From assembly GCA_016866895.1 (NCBI GenBank), contig VGKX01000020.1, positions 1-10,980 on the forward strand: DNA of 10,980 bases. Direction: 5' to 3'. Position numbers and translations under genes: made by a program. The stretch comes from Candidatus Parvarchaeota archaeon (GTDB lineage: Archaea > Micrarchaeota > Micrarchaeia > Anstonellales > VGKX01). Below the pieces are notes generated by a model that saw nothing but the letters and a program-made list of their open reading frames with translations, searched no databases and was not told where the DNA came from. This document shows, in pieces, positions 6,440 to 10,980 of the stretch (the stretch's first letter is position 1; each line of letters starts with the position of its first letter).

Positions 6440-7033
6440 ATGAACGCCGTAAAACGGCGCGGGCGAGTTGTGTTGAGAAAAACAAAATCACCAAACAAAC
6501 ACAAAACAGATAAGGTTAAATTAAAGAAAGGCGGGCTGGAGGCTAAATTAAAAGCGAGGAACAGGGCCAAGCCAAATAAAAGAAAAGCTTTCAAAAATAA
6601 CGAGCTTCTCTCAAGTGCGTTTGCCAGGCAGGGTTTGATTGAGCTTGCTGGTGAAAACGCCGTCAATGTGCTAAGAGAGTTTAGTTTTGAGATGAGTGAC
6701 GAGGATTTGGCCAGGAAAAGCAAGACTAAATTATCAGATGTGCGGGCAGTCCTTAACAGGCTCCACACAACCGGGCTTGTCGATTATGCGCGAAGCCGCG
6801 ACCCAGAGAGTGGTTGGTACTCATATGTGTGGAGAATCAACGACACGACAGTCGAAAAAATGATTGAGAGTTACAAACTCAAGAACGCACAAAACACCGA
6901 AAACACAGTTGTCGGCGGGGAAGTGTACTATTGCAAAGAGTGTGGTGAAGGAACGAAGGATAGTTTTGAAGAAGCCTATGACAAGAAATTCAAATGTTTG
7001 GGTTGTAGAAAGGATTTGGTTTTGTTTGAGTAA
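6440..7033 (+). CDS. tfe: Transcription factor E (TFE alpha, TFIIE-alpha homologue) with basic N-terminal extension
   Basis: TFE helps open promoter DNA with TBP, TFB and RNA polymerase. From ATG 6440 the protein has 197 residues. Residues about 1-58 are a lysine/arginine-rich extension with no obvious fold. Residues about 66-135 are the winged helix (LAGENAVNVLREFSFEMSDE, DLARKSKTKLSDVRAVLNRL, TGLVDYARSRDPESGWYSYV, WRIN), an excellent match to archaeal TFE. A short linker leads to a zinc ribbon with CxxC at 165/168 and CxxC at 186/189. Archaeal TFE is normally about 170-190 residues and begins close to the winged helix, so the extension is unusual while the linker/ribbon part is short. TTG 6431 or a start further inside (GTG 6470) cannot be excluded. 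Its neighbour trm56 suggests a shared information-processing operon. Confidence 0.92.
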   Translation: MNAVKRRGRVVLRKTKSPNKHKTDKVKLKKGGLEAKLKARNRAKPNKRKAFKNNELLSSAFARQGLIELAGENAVNVLREFSFEMSDEDLARKSKTKLSDVRAVLNRLHTTGLVDYARSRDPESGWYSYVWRINDTTVEKMIESYKLKNAQNTENTVVGGEVYYCKECGEGTKDSFEEAYDKKFKCLGCRKDLVLFE

Positions 7034-7065
7034 TTTGATTTGTGTTTTAACCCCACCCAGACGGG

Positions 7066-7073
7066 TATATAAA
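7066..7073 (+). promoter_or_regulatory. TATA box of the initiator tRNA gene
   Basis: TATATAAA is centred about 28 bases before the mature tRNA 5' end at 7098, so transcription would begin within a few bases of the tRNA. This is the clearest promoter in the window. Confidence 0.75.
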
Positions 7074-7129
7074 CATGAATGTACGAATTACACATATAGC
7101 GGGGTAGGGTAGTCTGGAGTGCCCGCTGG

Positions 7130-7162
7130 ATTGGGCATAAAACTTGTTTTTGCCAAGGCGAA
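7130..7162 (+). other. tRNA intron 1, before the anticodon loop (boundaries approximate)
   Basis: Thirty-three bases separate CTGG from GCTCATAACCCAG. Removing them gives a perfect anticodon stem. The insert can fold on itself: AAAA (7139-7142) with TTTT (7147-7150), continued by GGCA with TGCC across one bulged T. It begins with a TTGGG copy that can compete with the exon for pairing to CCCAG, and TGGGC (7132-7136) can pair with GCTCA (7163-7167) as the central helix of a relaxed bulge-helix-bulge. The position, about 30/31, is not the common 37/38 site. Confidence 0.75.
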
Positions 7163-7188
7163 GCTCATAACCCAGAGACCGGTGGTTC

Positions 7189-7210
7189 AAAAAACTGAAT
7201 ACCAGTTTGA
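7189..7210 (+). other. tRNA intron 2, inside the T loop (boundaries approximate)
   Basis: The T loop begins TTC (7186-7188) and ends GATT (7211-7214) with 22 extra bases between. These contain a perfect hairpin, AAACTG (7192-7197) with CAGTTT (7203-7208) and a five-base loop. Removal yields TTCGATT, a normal T loop with A58; a shift of one or two bases gives TTCAATT, equally plausible. T-loop introns are known mainly from crenarchaea and some small-genome archaea. Confidence 0.8.
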
Positions 7211-7227
7211 GATTCCACCCTCCGCTA

Positions 7228-7475
7228 TTTCTTTTTATTTACATTTATTTGTAGTTAAACAGACCCCCCAGTTCCACTAATATCGGTTTTTTTAGGGTGG
7301 TTGGGTATTTTTTTAAAAAAGATTAAATATTATAATATATTGTAACTATAGTTACATAAATTATAAACAATATATAAACAATAATATTTTACAAATTTTA
7401 TTACAAACGTAAAAAAATAAACAAAACCAAAGCAACAAACAACAACCAAACAACAATTGTTAATTGGGGGATTCT
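7228..7475 (+). promoter_or_regulatory. AT-rich intergenic region upstream of the 78-aa gene
   Basis: This stretch has no gene I can support. It holds, in order: a T-rich tract after the tRNA (7229-7240), an isolated C-run (7263-7268), a T-run/A-run junction (about 7307-7319), a perfect 16-base palindrome at 7341-7356, several TATA-like boxes (ATTATAAAC 7359-7369 region and ATATATAAAC near 7370-7379), an A/C-rich stretch almost devoid of G (about 7402-7457), and a ten-base palindrome AACAATTGTT close to 7451-7461. A GGGG ribosome-binding-like site lies just before ATG 7476. Confidence 0.6.
7341..7356. repeat. Perfect 16-base palindrome, candidate operator
   Basis: TGTAACTATAGTTACA reads identically on both strands over all 16 bases. 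It sits just upstream of the likely TATA boxes of the following gene, the usual place for a dimeric regulator to act. The protein that would bind is unknown; a link to the winged-helix protein at 4610-4891 is not shown. Confidence 0.7.
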
Positions 7476-7712
7476 ATGTTATTATATTTTTATGACCTAC
7501 ATGCCTCGGACGAAAAAAAATTCAACCAAATAAAAAGGAGGTTTTATTACCAATTCAACAAATCAAACCTTTCAAAATGCGCCCTTAAAACCAAATCCGT
7601 CCTTTATATTGATGATATTTATGAGTCTGAAGCCGATTCCTTCTTCAAACAATTCGCCGGCCAGCTTGTTGCCCACAAAACCAAATGCGAGTCAATAGAG
7701 CAAATTGTTTGA
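7476..7712 (+). CDS. Small alpha/beta hypothetical protein, 78 aa (faint Cas2-like layout)
   Basis: I cannot name this family with confidence. ATG 7476 is preferred over TTG 7464 because GGGG (7466-7470) lies just before it. The order of elements is strand MLLYFYDL (1-8), helix DEKKFNQIKRRFYYQFNKS (about 11-30), a linker, strand KSVLYIDD (about 40-47), helix ESEADSFFKQFAGQLV (about 50-65) and a last strand. A first strand ending in 'YDL' and two beta-alpha-beta halves recall small ferredoxin-like nucleases such as Cas2 and VapD, and the basic helix KRRFYYQF suggests RNA or DNA contact. The similarity is of layout only. There is no CRISPR array or other cas gene here. Base composition is more A-rich than in neighbouring genes. 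It converges with the PRC-barrel gene. Confidence 0.72.
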   Translation: MLLYFYDLHASDEKKFNQIKRRFYYQFNKSNLSKCALKTKSVLYIDDIYESEADSFFKQFAGQLVAHKTKCESIEQIV

Positions 7713-7826
7713 AATCGCCAGTTTTCTTAAATTTATCTAAAAACAACGAAAACTCTAATAAATAAACACAATTTTCAAAAATAGTATTAATAAAAAAATA
7801 ATAAATCAGGATATTAGTGGAAGTGA

Positions 7827-7843
7827 GGGGTGGCTGCCGCCCC
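7827..7843. terminator. GC-rich hairpin between convergent genes
   Basis: GGGGTG and CGCCCC form a six-pair stem (one G-U) around GCTGC. It lies 21 bases beyond the stop codon of the minus-strand PRC-barrel gene and 115 bases beyond the plus-strand gene. On the minus strand a T-rich stretch follows within about 30 bases, so it could mark transcript ends for the PRC-barrel gene. Archaeal termination depends mainly on T-tracts, so the role is tentative. Confidence 0.4.
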
Positions 7844-7863
7844 AAACTACCGACAACAGGTGT

Positions 7864-8115
7864 TTATTGGGCTGCCGCTTGCGGCCCAGAAACAACAACA
7901 ACATCTTCCACTGATTTAACGCTTTTGTATAAAATGCTCTTATCCTTCAATATTCTCTTAGCCTCGTCCCTTGTTATGGATGAGAGGGGCTCCATGGTAA
8001 GCCTTACAACCTCACCTTTTTCCAAATCCAAAACAATATCTTGCACCCTGCCCAAAAATCGGCCGCTGTCGGTGTAAATATCCATACCATAAATCCTTGA
8101 CACTTTGACGCCCAT
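7864..8115 (-). CDS. PRC-barrel domain protein, 83 aa
   Basis: A single PRC-barrel domain, the small beta-barrel found in the RNA-processing factor RimM, photosynthetic reaction centre H subunit and many stand-alone archaeal proteins of unknown role. The first half matches well: VKVSRIYGMDIYTDSGRFLG, then RVQDIVLDLEKGEVVRLTM, including the 'G.iYt..G.~lG.V.Dv..d...G.v' pattern. A second part contains a helical insert (SITRDEAKRILKDKSILY) and the final strand VKSVEDVVVV, ending in a low-complexity GPQAAAQ. Two ATGs are adjacent (8118 and 8115); AGGTGA lies just before them and its spacing favours 8115. The gene is divergent from lysyl-tRNA synthetase with about 98 bases between starts, and they may share an AT-rich promoter core. 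Confidence 0.9.
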   Translation of the reverse strand: MGVKVSRIYGMDIYTDSGRFLGRVQDIVLDLEKGEVVRLTMEPLSSITRDEAKRILKDKSILYKSVKSVEDVVVVSGPQAAAQ

Positions 8116-8156
8116 CATCTCACCTTCAATTCAAATCTTATTCGTATTTGTTCTCC

Positions 8157-8166
8157 AGATTTAAAA
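8157..8166 (+). promoter_or_regulatory. TATA-like box for the lysK gene (possibly bidirectional)
   Basis: GATTTAAAAAC is centred near 8162, predicting a start near 8187 and a 26-base leader that holds the AGGTG ribosome-binding site (8202-8206). The reverse complement, TTTTTAAATC, is also suitably placed for the PRC-barrel gene on the minus strand. Confidence 0.5.
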
Positions 8167-8213
8167 ACCTTGCTTTGGTAATCTGTCTGTTTGCTGCTTG
8201 CAGGTGCGTTATT

Positions 8214-9755
8214 GTGGATGAGAAAGTACCAACCCAACACACTCACTGGATAGAAACATTAGCCAACAACATTACCTCTTCAAAGACGGGGCCATATGTC
8301 GTGAGTGCTGGCATAACAACTTCGGGCCCGTGCCATCTTGGGACGCTTTGCGAATTCCTTTTCCCAGCTGCCATACATAAACAACTGGTTTTGGCAGGGC
8401 ACAAGGCAAAATTCTACTTTATCGCAGACATCTTAGATGCATTTGATTCAATCCCCTTAATTTTTTCTGAGTACGAAAACACACTAAAACCGCACTTGGG
8501 CAAACCGCTTTGCTACGTTCCAGACCCTGAAGGCTGCCATCCATCGTTTGGTGACCACTTCCTAGCTGAAATCAAAAATGTCATGGTAAAATTCCAGATA
8601 CGCCCGGAGATTCTCAAAGCCTCTGAGCTCTATGCATCCGGCTCTTTTGACAAGCTTGCGGCCTTTTTTCTGGAAAATCAAAAAAGAACTTCTGTTGTGG
8701 TTGCGGAATCTTCCTTGAGGGAAAGCATGCCGCCAGACTGGTCGGCAATAATGCCCATTTGTGAAAAATGTGGGAGGATTGCCACTACAATAACAACGTC
8801 ATACGACAAAAATACACAAATTTATACATACTCGGACTCGCGTGATGTCGGTTACACGAAAGGTTGTGGCTGGAGCGGGAGCAACAAACTTTCGGACCAC
8901 AAATATAAATTGACCTGGAGGCTGCACTGGCCGTCCTGGATGGAGGTTCTTGGGACAAGCATCGAGGGTGCCGGCATGGACCACCATACAAAAGGCGGCT
9001 CTTGGGACACGCTTGCGGCTGTTTACAAAAACCTATTCAACAAGCAACCACCAATAGGCTTCAAATTCGGCTTCATACTTTTTCAAGGCAAAAAATATTC
9101 CAAATCCAAGGGCATTGGGATGGGTCTTTCAGAGTTACTGGAAATACTGCCGCCGGAACTTATTGCGTTTTCCCTTCTCAGGCCAGACCTGCAGGAAAAC
9201 ATCGACATCAATCCAACAACCCAAAACCTCCTCAAACTAATATCCGACTATACAAAAGCCATGGCAGATTCTTCAAAAGATTTATCCTCTTTGGAGCGCG
9301 CGCCGCGAAAAGCAGCGCTTGCGGCAAAAATATCTTCGCCAAACGGGATTCGTTGGCGCACCCAGTTTACCGACATTCTCCTATATTTTGAGCTTTATCG
9401 CAATTGGGGTGTTGTGGCAAACATGCTTGACGACAGTGCCGGCGTTGCGTACCTAAAGCCCTATGTGCTAGCTTGGGTGGAGCGCAAACTTGCCCCGCCT
9501 GAATACGTATTCGAACTTTCATTTTCAAAACTTTCCTCAACCACATCCAAATCATTTGTCCAATCCTTAAAACCAGGCGCTTCTCCTGAGGAAATTCACA
9601 ATTTTGTGTTTGAATGCGCCAAACTTCACCACATACAACCTGCTGATTTATTTAAAGAACTGTACACACACATAATCGGCAAGCAATCGGGGCCGAAACT
9701 TGGCAAACTCATACACGCAATTGGTGTAGAAACAATAAAACGCGAGCTGCTTTGA
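8214..9755 (+). CDS. lysK: Lysyl-tRNA synthetase, class I
   Basis: Charges tRNA-Lys with lysine using ATP; the class I form is the archaeal type, unrelated to the bacterial/eukaryotic class II enzyme. From GTG 8214 it has 513 residues, normal for the family. Key elements: THWIETLANN at the start; VVSAGITTSGPCHLGTLCEF with the HIGH-equivalent HLG at 41-43; zinc-type cysteines CEKC at 183/186 and a further GCGW Cys at 218; WRLHWPSWMEVLGTSIEGAG then MDHHTKGGSWDT (about 235-266), diagnostic of class I LysRS; KYSKSKG at 294-300 as the KMSKS loop; and a C-terminal helical cage ending GPKLGKLIHAIGVETIKREL. The start is GTG 8214 because AGGTG lies seven bases upstream and THWIE begins the family. The isoprenyl synthase gene follows by 37 bases. 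Confidence 0.96.
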   Translation: MDEKVPTQHTHWIETLANNITSSKTGPYVVSAGITTSGPCHLGTLCEFLFPAAIHKQLVLAGHKAKFYFIADILDAFDSIPLIFSEYENTLKPHLGKPLCYVPDPEGCHPSFGDHFLAEIKNVMVKFQIRPEILKASELYASGSFDKLAAFFLENQKRTSVVVAESSLRESMPPDWSAIMPICEKCGRIATTITTSYDKNTQIYTYSDSRDVGYTKGCGWSGSNKLSDHKYKLTWRLHWPSWMEVLGTSIEGAGMDHHTKGGSWDTLAAVYKNLFNKQPPIGFKFGFILFQGKKYSKSKGIGMGLSELLEILPPELIAFSLLRPDLQENIDINPTTQNLLKLISDYTKAMADSSKDLSSLERAPRKAALAAKISSPNGIRWRTQFTDILLYFELYRNWGVVANMLDDSAGVAYLKPYVLAWVERKLAPPEYVFELSFSKLSSTTSKSFVQSLKPGASPEEIHNFVFECAKLHHIQPADLFKELYTHIIGKQSGPKLGKLIHAIGVETIKRELL

Positions 9756-9792
9756 ACAAACCAGGCCAACAAAACGCAAGTTGGGTGTAATT

Positions 9793-10785
9793 ATGGACAT
9801 AGTAGATGAGATATCAGCCAACAAAAACCTGGTCGAGGCCCAAATGCTCAAAACCATCCCAAAAAACAAAAAACCGAAGGAAGTTTACGGTTTGATTTGG
9901 GATTTTCTTGGCAGGGGGGGCAAACGGTTTAGGCCAATGATGTGCCTTCTTTCCTGCGAAGCTGTTGGCGGGGAATTTCATAAAGCCCTGCCGGTGGCGG
10001 CCTCACTTGAGCTTTTCCACAACTTCACGCTCATTCATGATGATATAGAGGACAACTCCCAAATGAGGCGTGGAAAACCATGCCTCCACATCTCTTATGG
10101 CCTGCCCCTTGCCCTTAACGCAGGCGACGGCCTGTTCATGGCTTCATGGAAGGCTTTATTTTCTTTGGACGCAAAACCTGAGAAAATAATTGAAATAGCC
10201 AACGTCCTCTACTCATCTTATGTTTCGGTGCTTGAGGGCCAGGCAATAGAGCTTAACTGGCATGCAAATAATCTTTGGGAAATCAAACCTGAAGATTATG
10301 TGCACATGGTCAGCGGCAAGAGCGGCGCGCTTATCGGGGGCGCCTGCAAGTCTGGTTGTTTAGTCGGTGAAGGGAGCAAGAACCAAGCTGACAAAATATA
10401 CAAATACGGCGTCGACGTCGGGGTCGCCTTTCAAATCCAGGACGATATACTGAACATAGTCGGCGATGAAAAAAAATACAAAAAAGAAATCGGCGGCGAT
10501 ATTGTGGAAGGCAAACGCACGTTAATGGTACTTGACTTATTGTCCAAATGCTCGGAGTCCCAGGCCACGCGCATGCGCAACACACTTGATTCAAAAAAAG
10601 CGTCAAAAGAAGACATCAAACTCATTTCCTCATTGATGGCCGACTACGGCTCGCTGACCTATGCCGCCGATTATGCAAGGCGCCTTGTTGTTGAGGCTAA
10701 AAAAAATCTGGATTGTCTTCCTAAAAACCACGCCACACAAAAACTTTATGACATGGCCGATTACTTGATAAATCGTGAATTTTAG
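9793..10785 (+). CDS. Short-chain isoprenyl diphosphate synthase (probable geranylgeranyl diphosphate synthase)
   Basis: A trans-prenyltransferase that adds isopentenyl diphosphate units to allylic diphosphates, giving C20 (or C15) precursors for archaeal ether lipids. From ATG 9793 (GGGTG at 9783-9787 before it; TTG 9781 less likely) it has 330 residues. Visible: GGKRFRP at 42-48; first Asp-rich motif DDIED at 83-87 followed by MRRGKP; ALNAGDGLF at about 107-115; the EGQAIEL motif at about 148-154; the K-T/S-like segment VSGKSGALIGGAC at about 173-185; second Asp motif as DDILN at 217-221 (family DDILD), then GD, GGDIVEGKRTLMVL. Phe at position 78, five residues before DDIED, is the residue type linked to C20 product length in archaeal enzymes. 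Probably co-transcribed with lysK. Confidence 0.93.
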   Translation: MDIVDEISANKNLVEAQMLKTIPKNKKPKEVYGLIWDFLGRGGKRFRPMMCLLSCEAVGGEFHKALPVAASLELFHNFTLIHDDIEDNSQMRRGKPCLHISYGLPLALNAGDGLFMASWKALFSLDAKPEKIIEIANVLYSSYVSVLEGQAIELNWHANNLWEIKPEDYVHMVSGKSGALIGGACKSGCLVGEGSKNQADKIYKYGVDVGVAFQIQDDILNIVGDEKKYKKEIGGDIVEGKRTLMVLDLLSKCSESQATRMRNTLDSKKASKEDIKLISSLMADYGSLTYAADYARRLVVEAKKNLDCLPKNHATQKLYDMADYLINREF

Positions 10786-10823
10786 GGTTCGCGGCCTGCC
10801 ATAACCATCAATTTTCGCAATAT

Positions 10824-10845
10824 TTATATTTAAACTTAAATATAA
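10824..10845. repeat. Perfect inverted repeat over an AT-rich promoter
   Basis: The arm TTATATTTAA (10824-10833) is followed by two bases and its exact reverse complement TTAAATATAA (10836-10845). The repeat itself contains TATA-like sequence in both directions. It lies 40 bases after the isoprenyl synthase stop and would drive or control the unit at the right edge. Confidence 0.7.
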
Positions 10846-10889
10846 CAAAATACAAACAACAACCAACCATTCAAACAACAATCAAATCC
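10846..10889 (+). promoter_or_regulatory. A/C-rich leader of the right-edge transcript
   Basis: From 10846 to about 10889 there is no G, and the sequence is almost all A and C with scattered T. It shares the 15 bases ACAAACAACAACCAA (10852-10866) with 7435-7449 upstream of the 78-aa gene, followed in both by CAAACAACAAT. It is probably an unstructured 5' leader, but this is inferred from composition and position. Confidence 0.45.
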
Positions 10890-10897
10890 CAGATGTG

Positions 10898-10980
10898 ATG
10901 ACATGCCCCATGCGCTTGCAAGGAGACTCAGATCTTCCAGTCGTGCCGAGTCGCAGTGGCTGGGTGGGGATGGGGCCCAT
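10898..10980 (+). other. Start of an unidentified GC-rich transcription unit (CDS or structured RNA, cut by window end)
   Basis: After the A/C-rich leader the composition switches abruptly to GC-rich. Two plus-strand frames stay open to the window end: one from ATG 10898 (MTCPMRLQGDSDLP...) and one from ATG 10903 (MPHALARRLRSSSRAESQWL, then GGDGAH). The latter looks more protein-like, with a basic amphipathic start, but I do not recognise it and there is no convincing ribosome-binding site. The same bases can also fold: GCCCCAT (10905-10911) with ATGGGGC (10970-10976), enclosing CCAGTC (10937-10942) with GGCTGG (10958-10963) and TGC with GCA inside that. A structured RNA is thus an alternative. 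Confidence 0.35.

Larger units (their letters stand above)
7098..7227 (+). tRNA. Initiator tRNA-Met (CAU) with two apparent introns
   Basis: The 130-base gene folds to a 75-base cloverleaf only after two insertions are removed. Acceptor AGCGGGG (7098-7104) pairs with CTCCGCT (7220-7226), discriminator A 7227. D arm is GGGT-loop-GCCC (7107-7124). The anticodon loop CTCATAA (7164-7170) and 3' stem CCCAG (7171-7175) require a 5' stem CTGGG, made by joining CTGG (7126-7129) to G 7163. The T stem GGTGG (7181-7185) pairs with CCACC (7215-7219). The A1-U72 pair and three G-C pairs at 29-31:39-41 mark archaeal initiator tRNA. CCA is not encoded; a T-rich tract (CTTTTTATTT) follows and may end transcription. 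Splicing would need the archaeal endonuclease. Confidence 0.9.

Noticed and set aside
7164..7175. Elongator tRNA-Met as the identity of the intron-containing gene
   Set aside because: A1-U72 and three G-C pairs in the anticodon stem next to the loop match archaeal initiator tRNA rather than elongator tRNA-Met.
7228..7475. Possible CRISPR leader or array before the Cas2-like small gene
   Set aside because: There are no regularly spaced repeats of 20 bases or more. The repeated ACAAC words are low-complexity and irregular.
7869..7887. GC-rich inverted repeat near the 3' end of the PRC-barrel gene
   Set aside because: It lies within the codons for GPQAAAQ; repeated Ala/Gly/Pro codons explain the symmetry. 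A terminator role is less likely than for the hairpin at 7827-7843.
8148..8213. N-terminal hydrophobic, lipobox-like stretch (ALVICLFAACRC) if LysRS is started at TTG 8148
   Set aside because: The AGGTG site at 8202-8206 and GTG 8214 give the family-typical N-terminus (…THWIE). The TATA box at 8157-8166 would place the transcript start downstream of 8148. The upstream codons are leader DNA, so the apparent signal peptide is accidental.
9002..9391. 129-aa plus-strand ORF within lysK
   Set aside because: It lies in another frame over the KMSKS region of a conserved synthetase and has an odd composition (many Gln, His and Arg).
10891..10905. C-box-like GTGATGA suggesting a C/D box guide RNA
   Set aside because: No D box (CTGA) or internal C'/D' pair follows at a suitable distance within the remaining bases.

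Overview
The window is archaeal. It encodes an archaeal transcription factor E, an aTrm56-type tRNA 2'-O-methyltransferase, a class I lysyl-tRNA synthetase, a DRG-type GTPase, an archaeal type II/IV secretion ATPase, a short-chain isoprenyl diphosphate synthase, and an initiator tRNA interrupted by introns. Genes are tightly packed. TATA-like boxes lie about 25 bases before inferred transcript starts, and ribosome-binding sites of the GGTG/GGGG type precede some but not all genes. Compactness, short divergent versions of archaeal proteins and a multi-intron tRNA suggest a small-genome lineage such as a DPANN archaeon (Micrarchaeota or Diapherotrites-like). That placement is inference.

Layout. 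1-381 (+): the 3' end of a gene resembling archaeal elongation factor 1-beta, then a small unrecognised ORF. 413-3954 (-): a probable two-gene unit, the secretion ATPase (first) and the DRG GTPase (38 bases downstream). 4148-4564 (+): a conserved-looking beta-sandwich protein, divergent from the ATPase. 4610-5705 (-): tRNA-Lys(CUU), a TraB/PrgY-like protein and a winged-helix protein, possibly one transcript. 5873-7033 (+): trm56 and tfe, an RNA-modification/transcription pair. 7098-7227 (+): initiator tRNA-Met with two apparent introns, one just before the anticodon loop and one inside the T loop. 7476-7712 (+): a small alpha/beta protein with a vague Cas2-like look, behind an AT-rich leader carrying a perfect 16-base palindrome and an A/C-rich run. 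7864-8115 (-): a PRC-barrel protein. 8214-10785 (+): lysK and an isoprenyl diphosphate synthase, probably co-transcribed. 10824-10980: a strong inverted repeat over an AT-rich promoter, a second A/C-rich leader, and the start of an unidentified GC-rich transcription unit cut by the window end.

Most of the content is information processing: translation initiation and elongation (tRNAi, tRNA-Lys, LysRS, DRG, probable EF-1beta), tRNA modification (Trm56) and transcription initiation (TFE), plus membrane-lipid precursor synthesis and a secretion/pilus motor. I see no insertion sequence, CRISPR array, phage gene or recognisable defence system. The most unusual items are the two-intron initiator tRNA, the TFE with a basic N-terminal extension, the regulatory-looking repeats, and the unassigned structured segment at the right edge.
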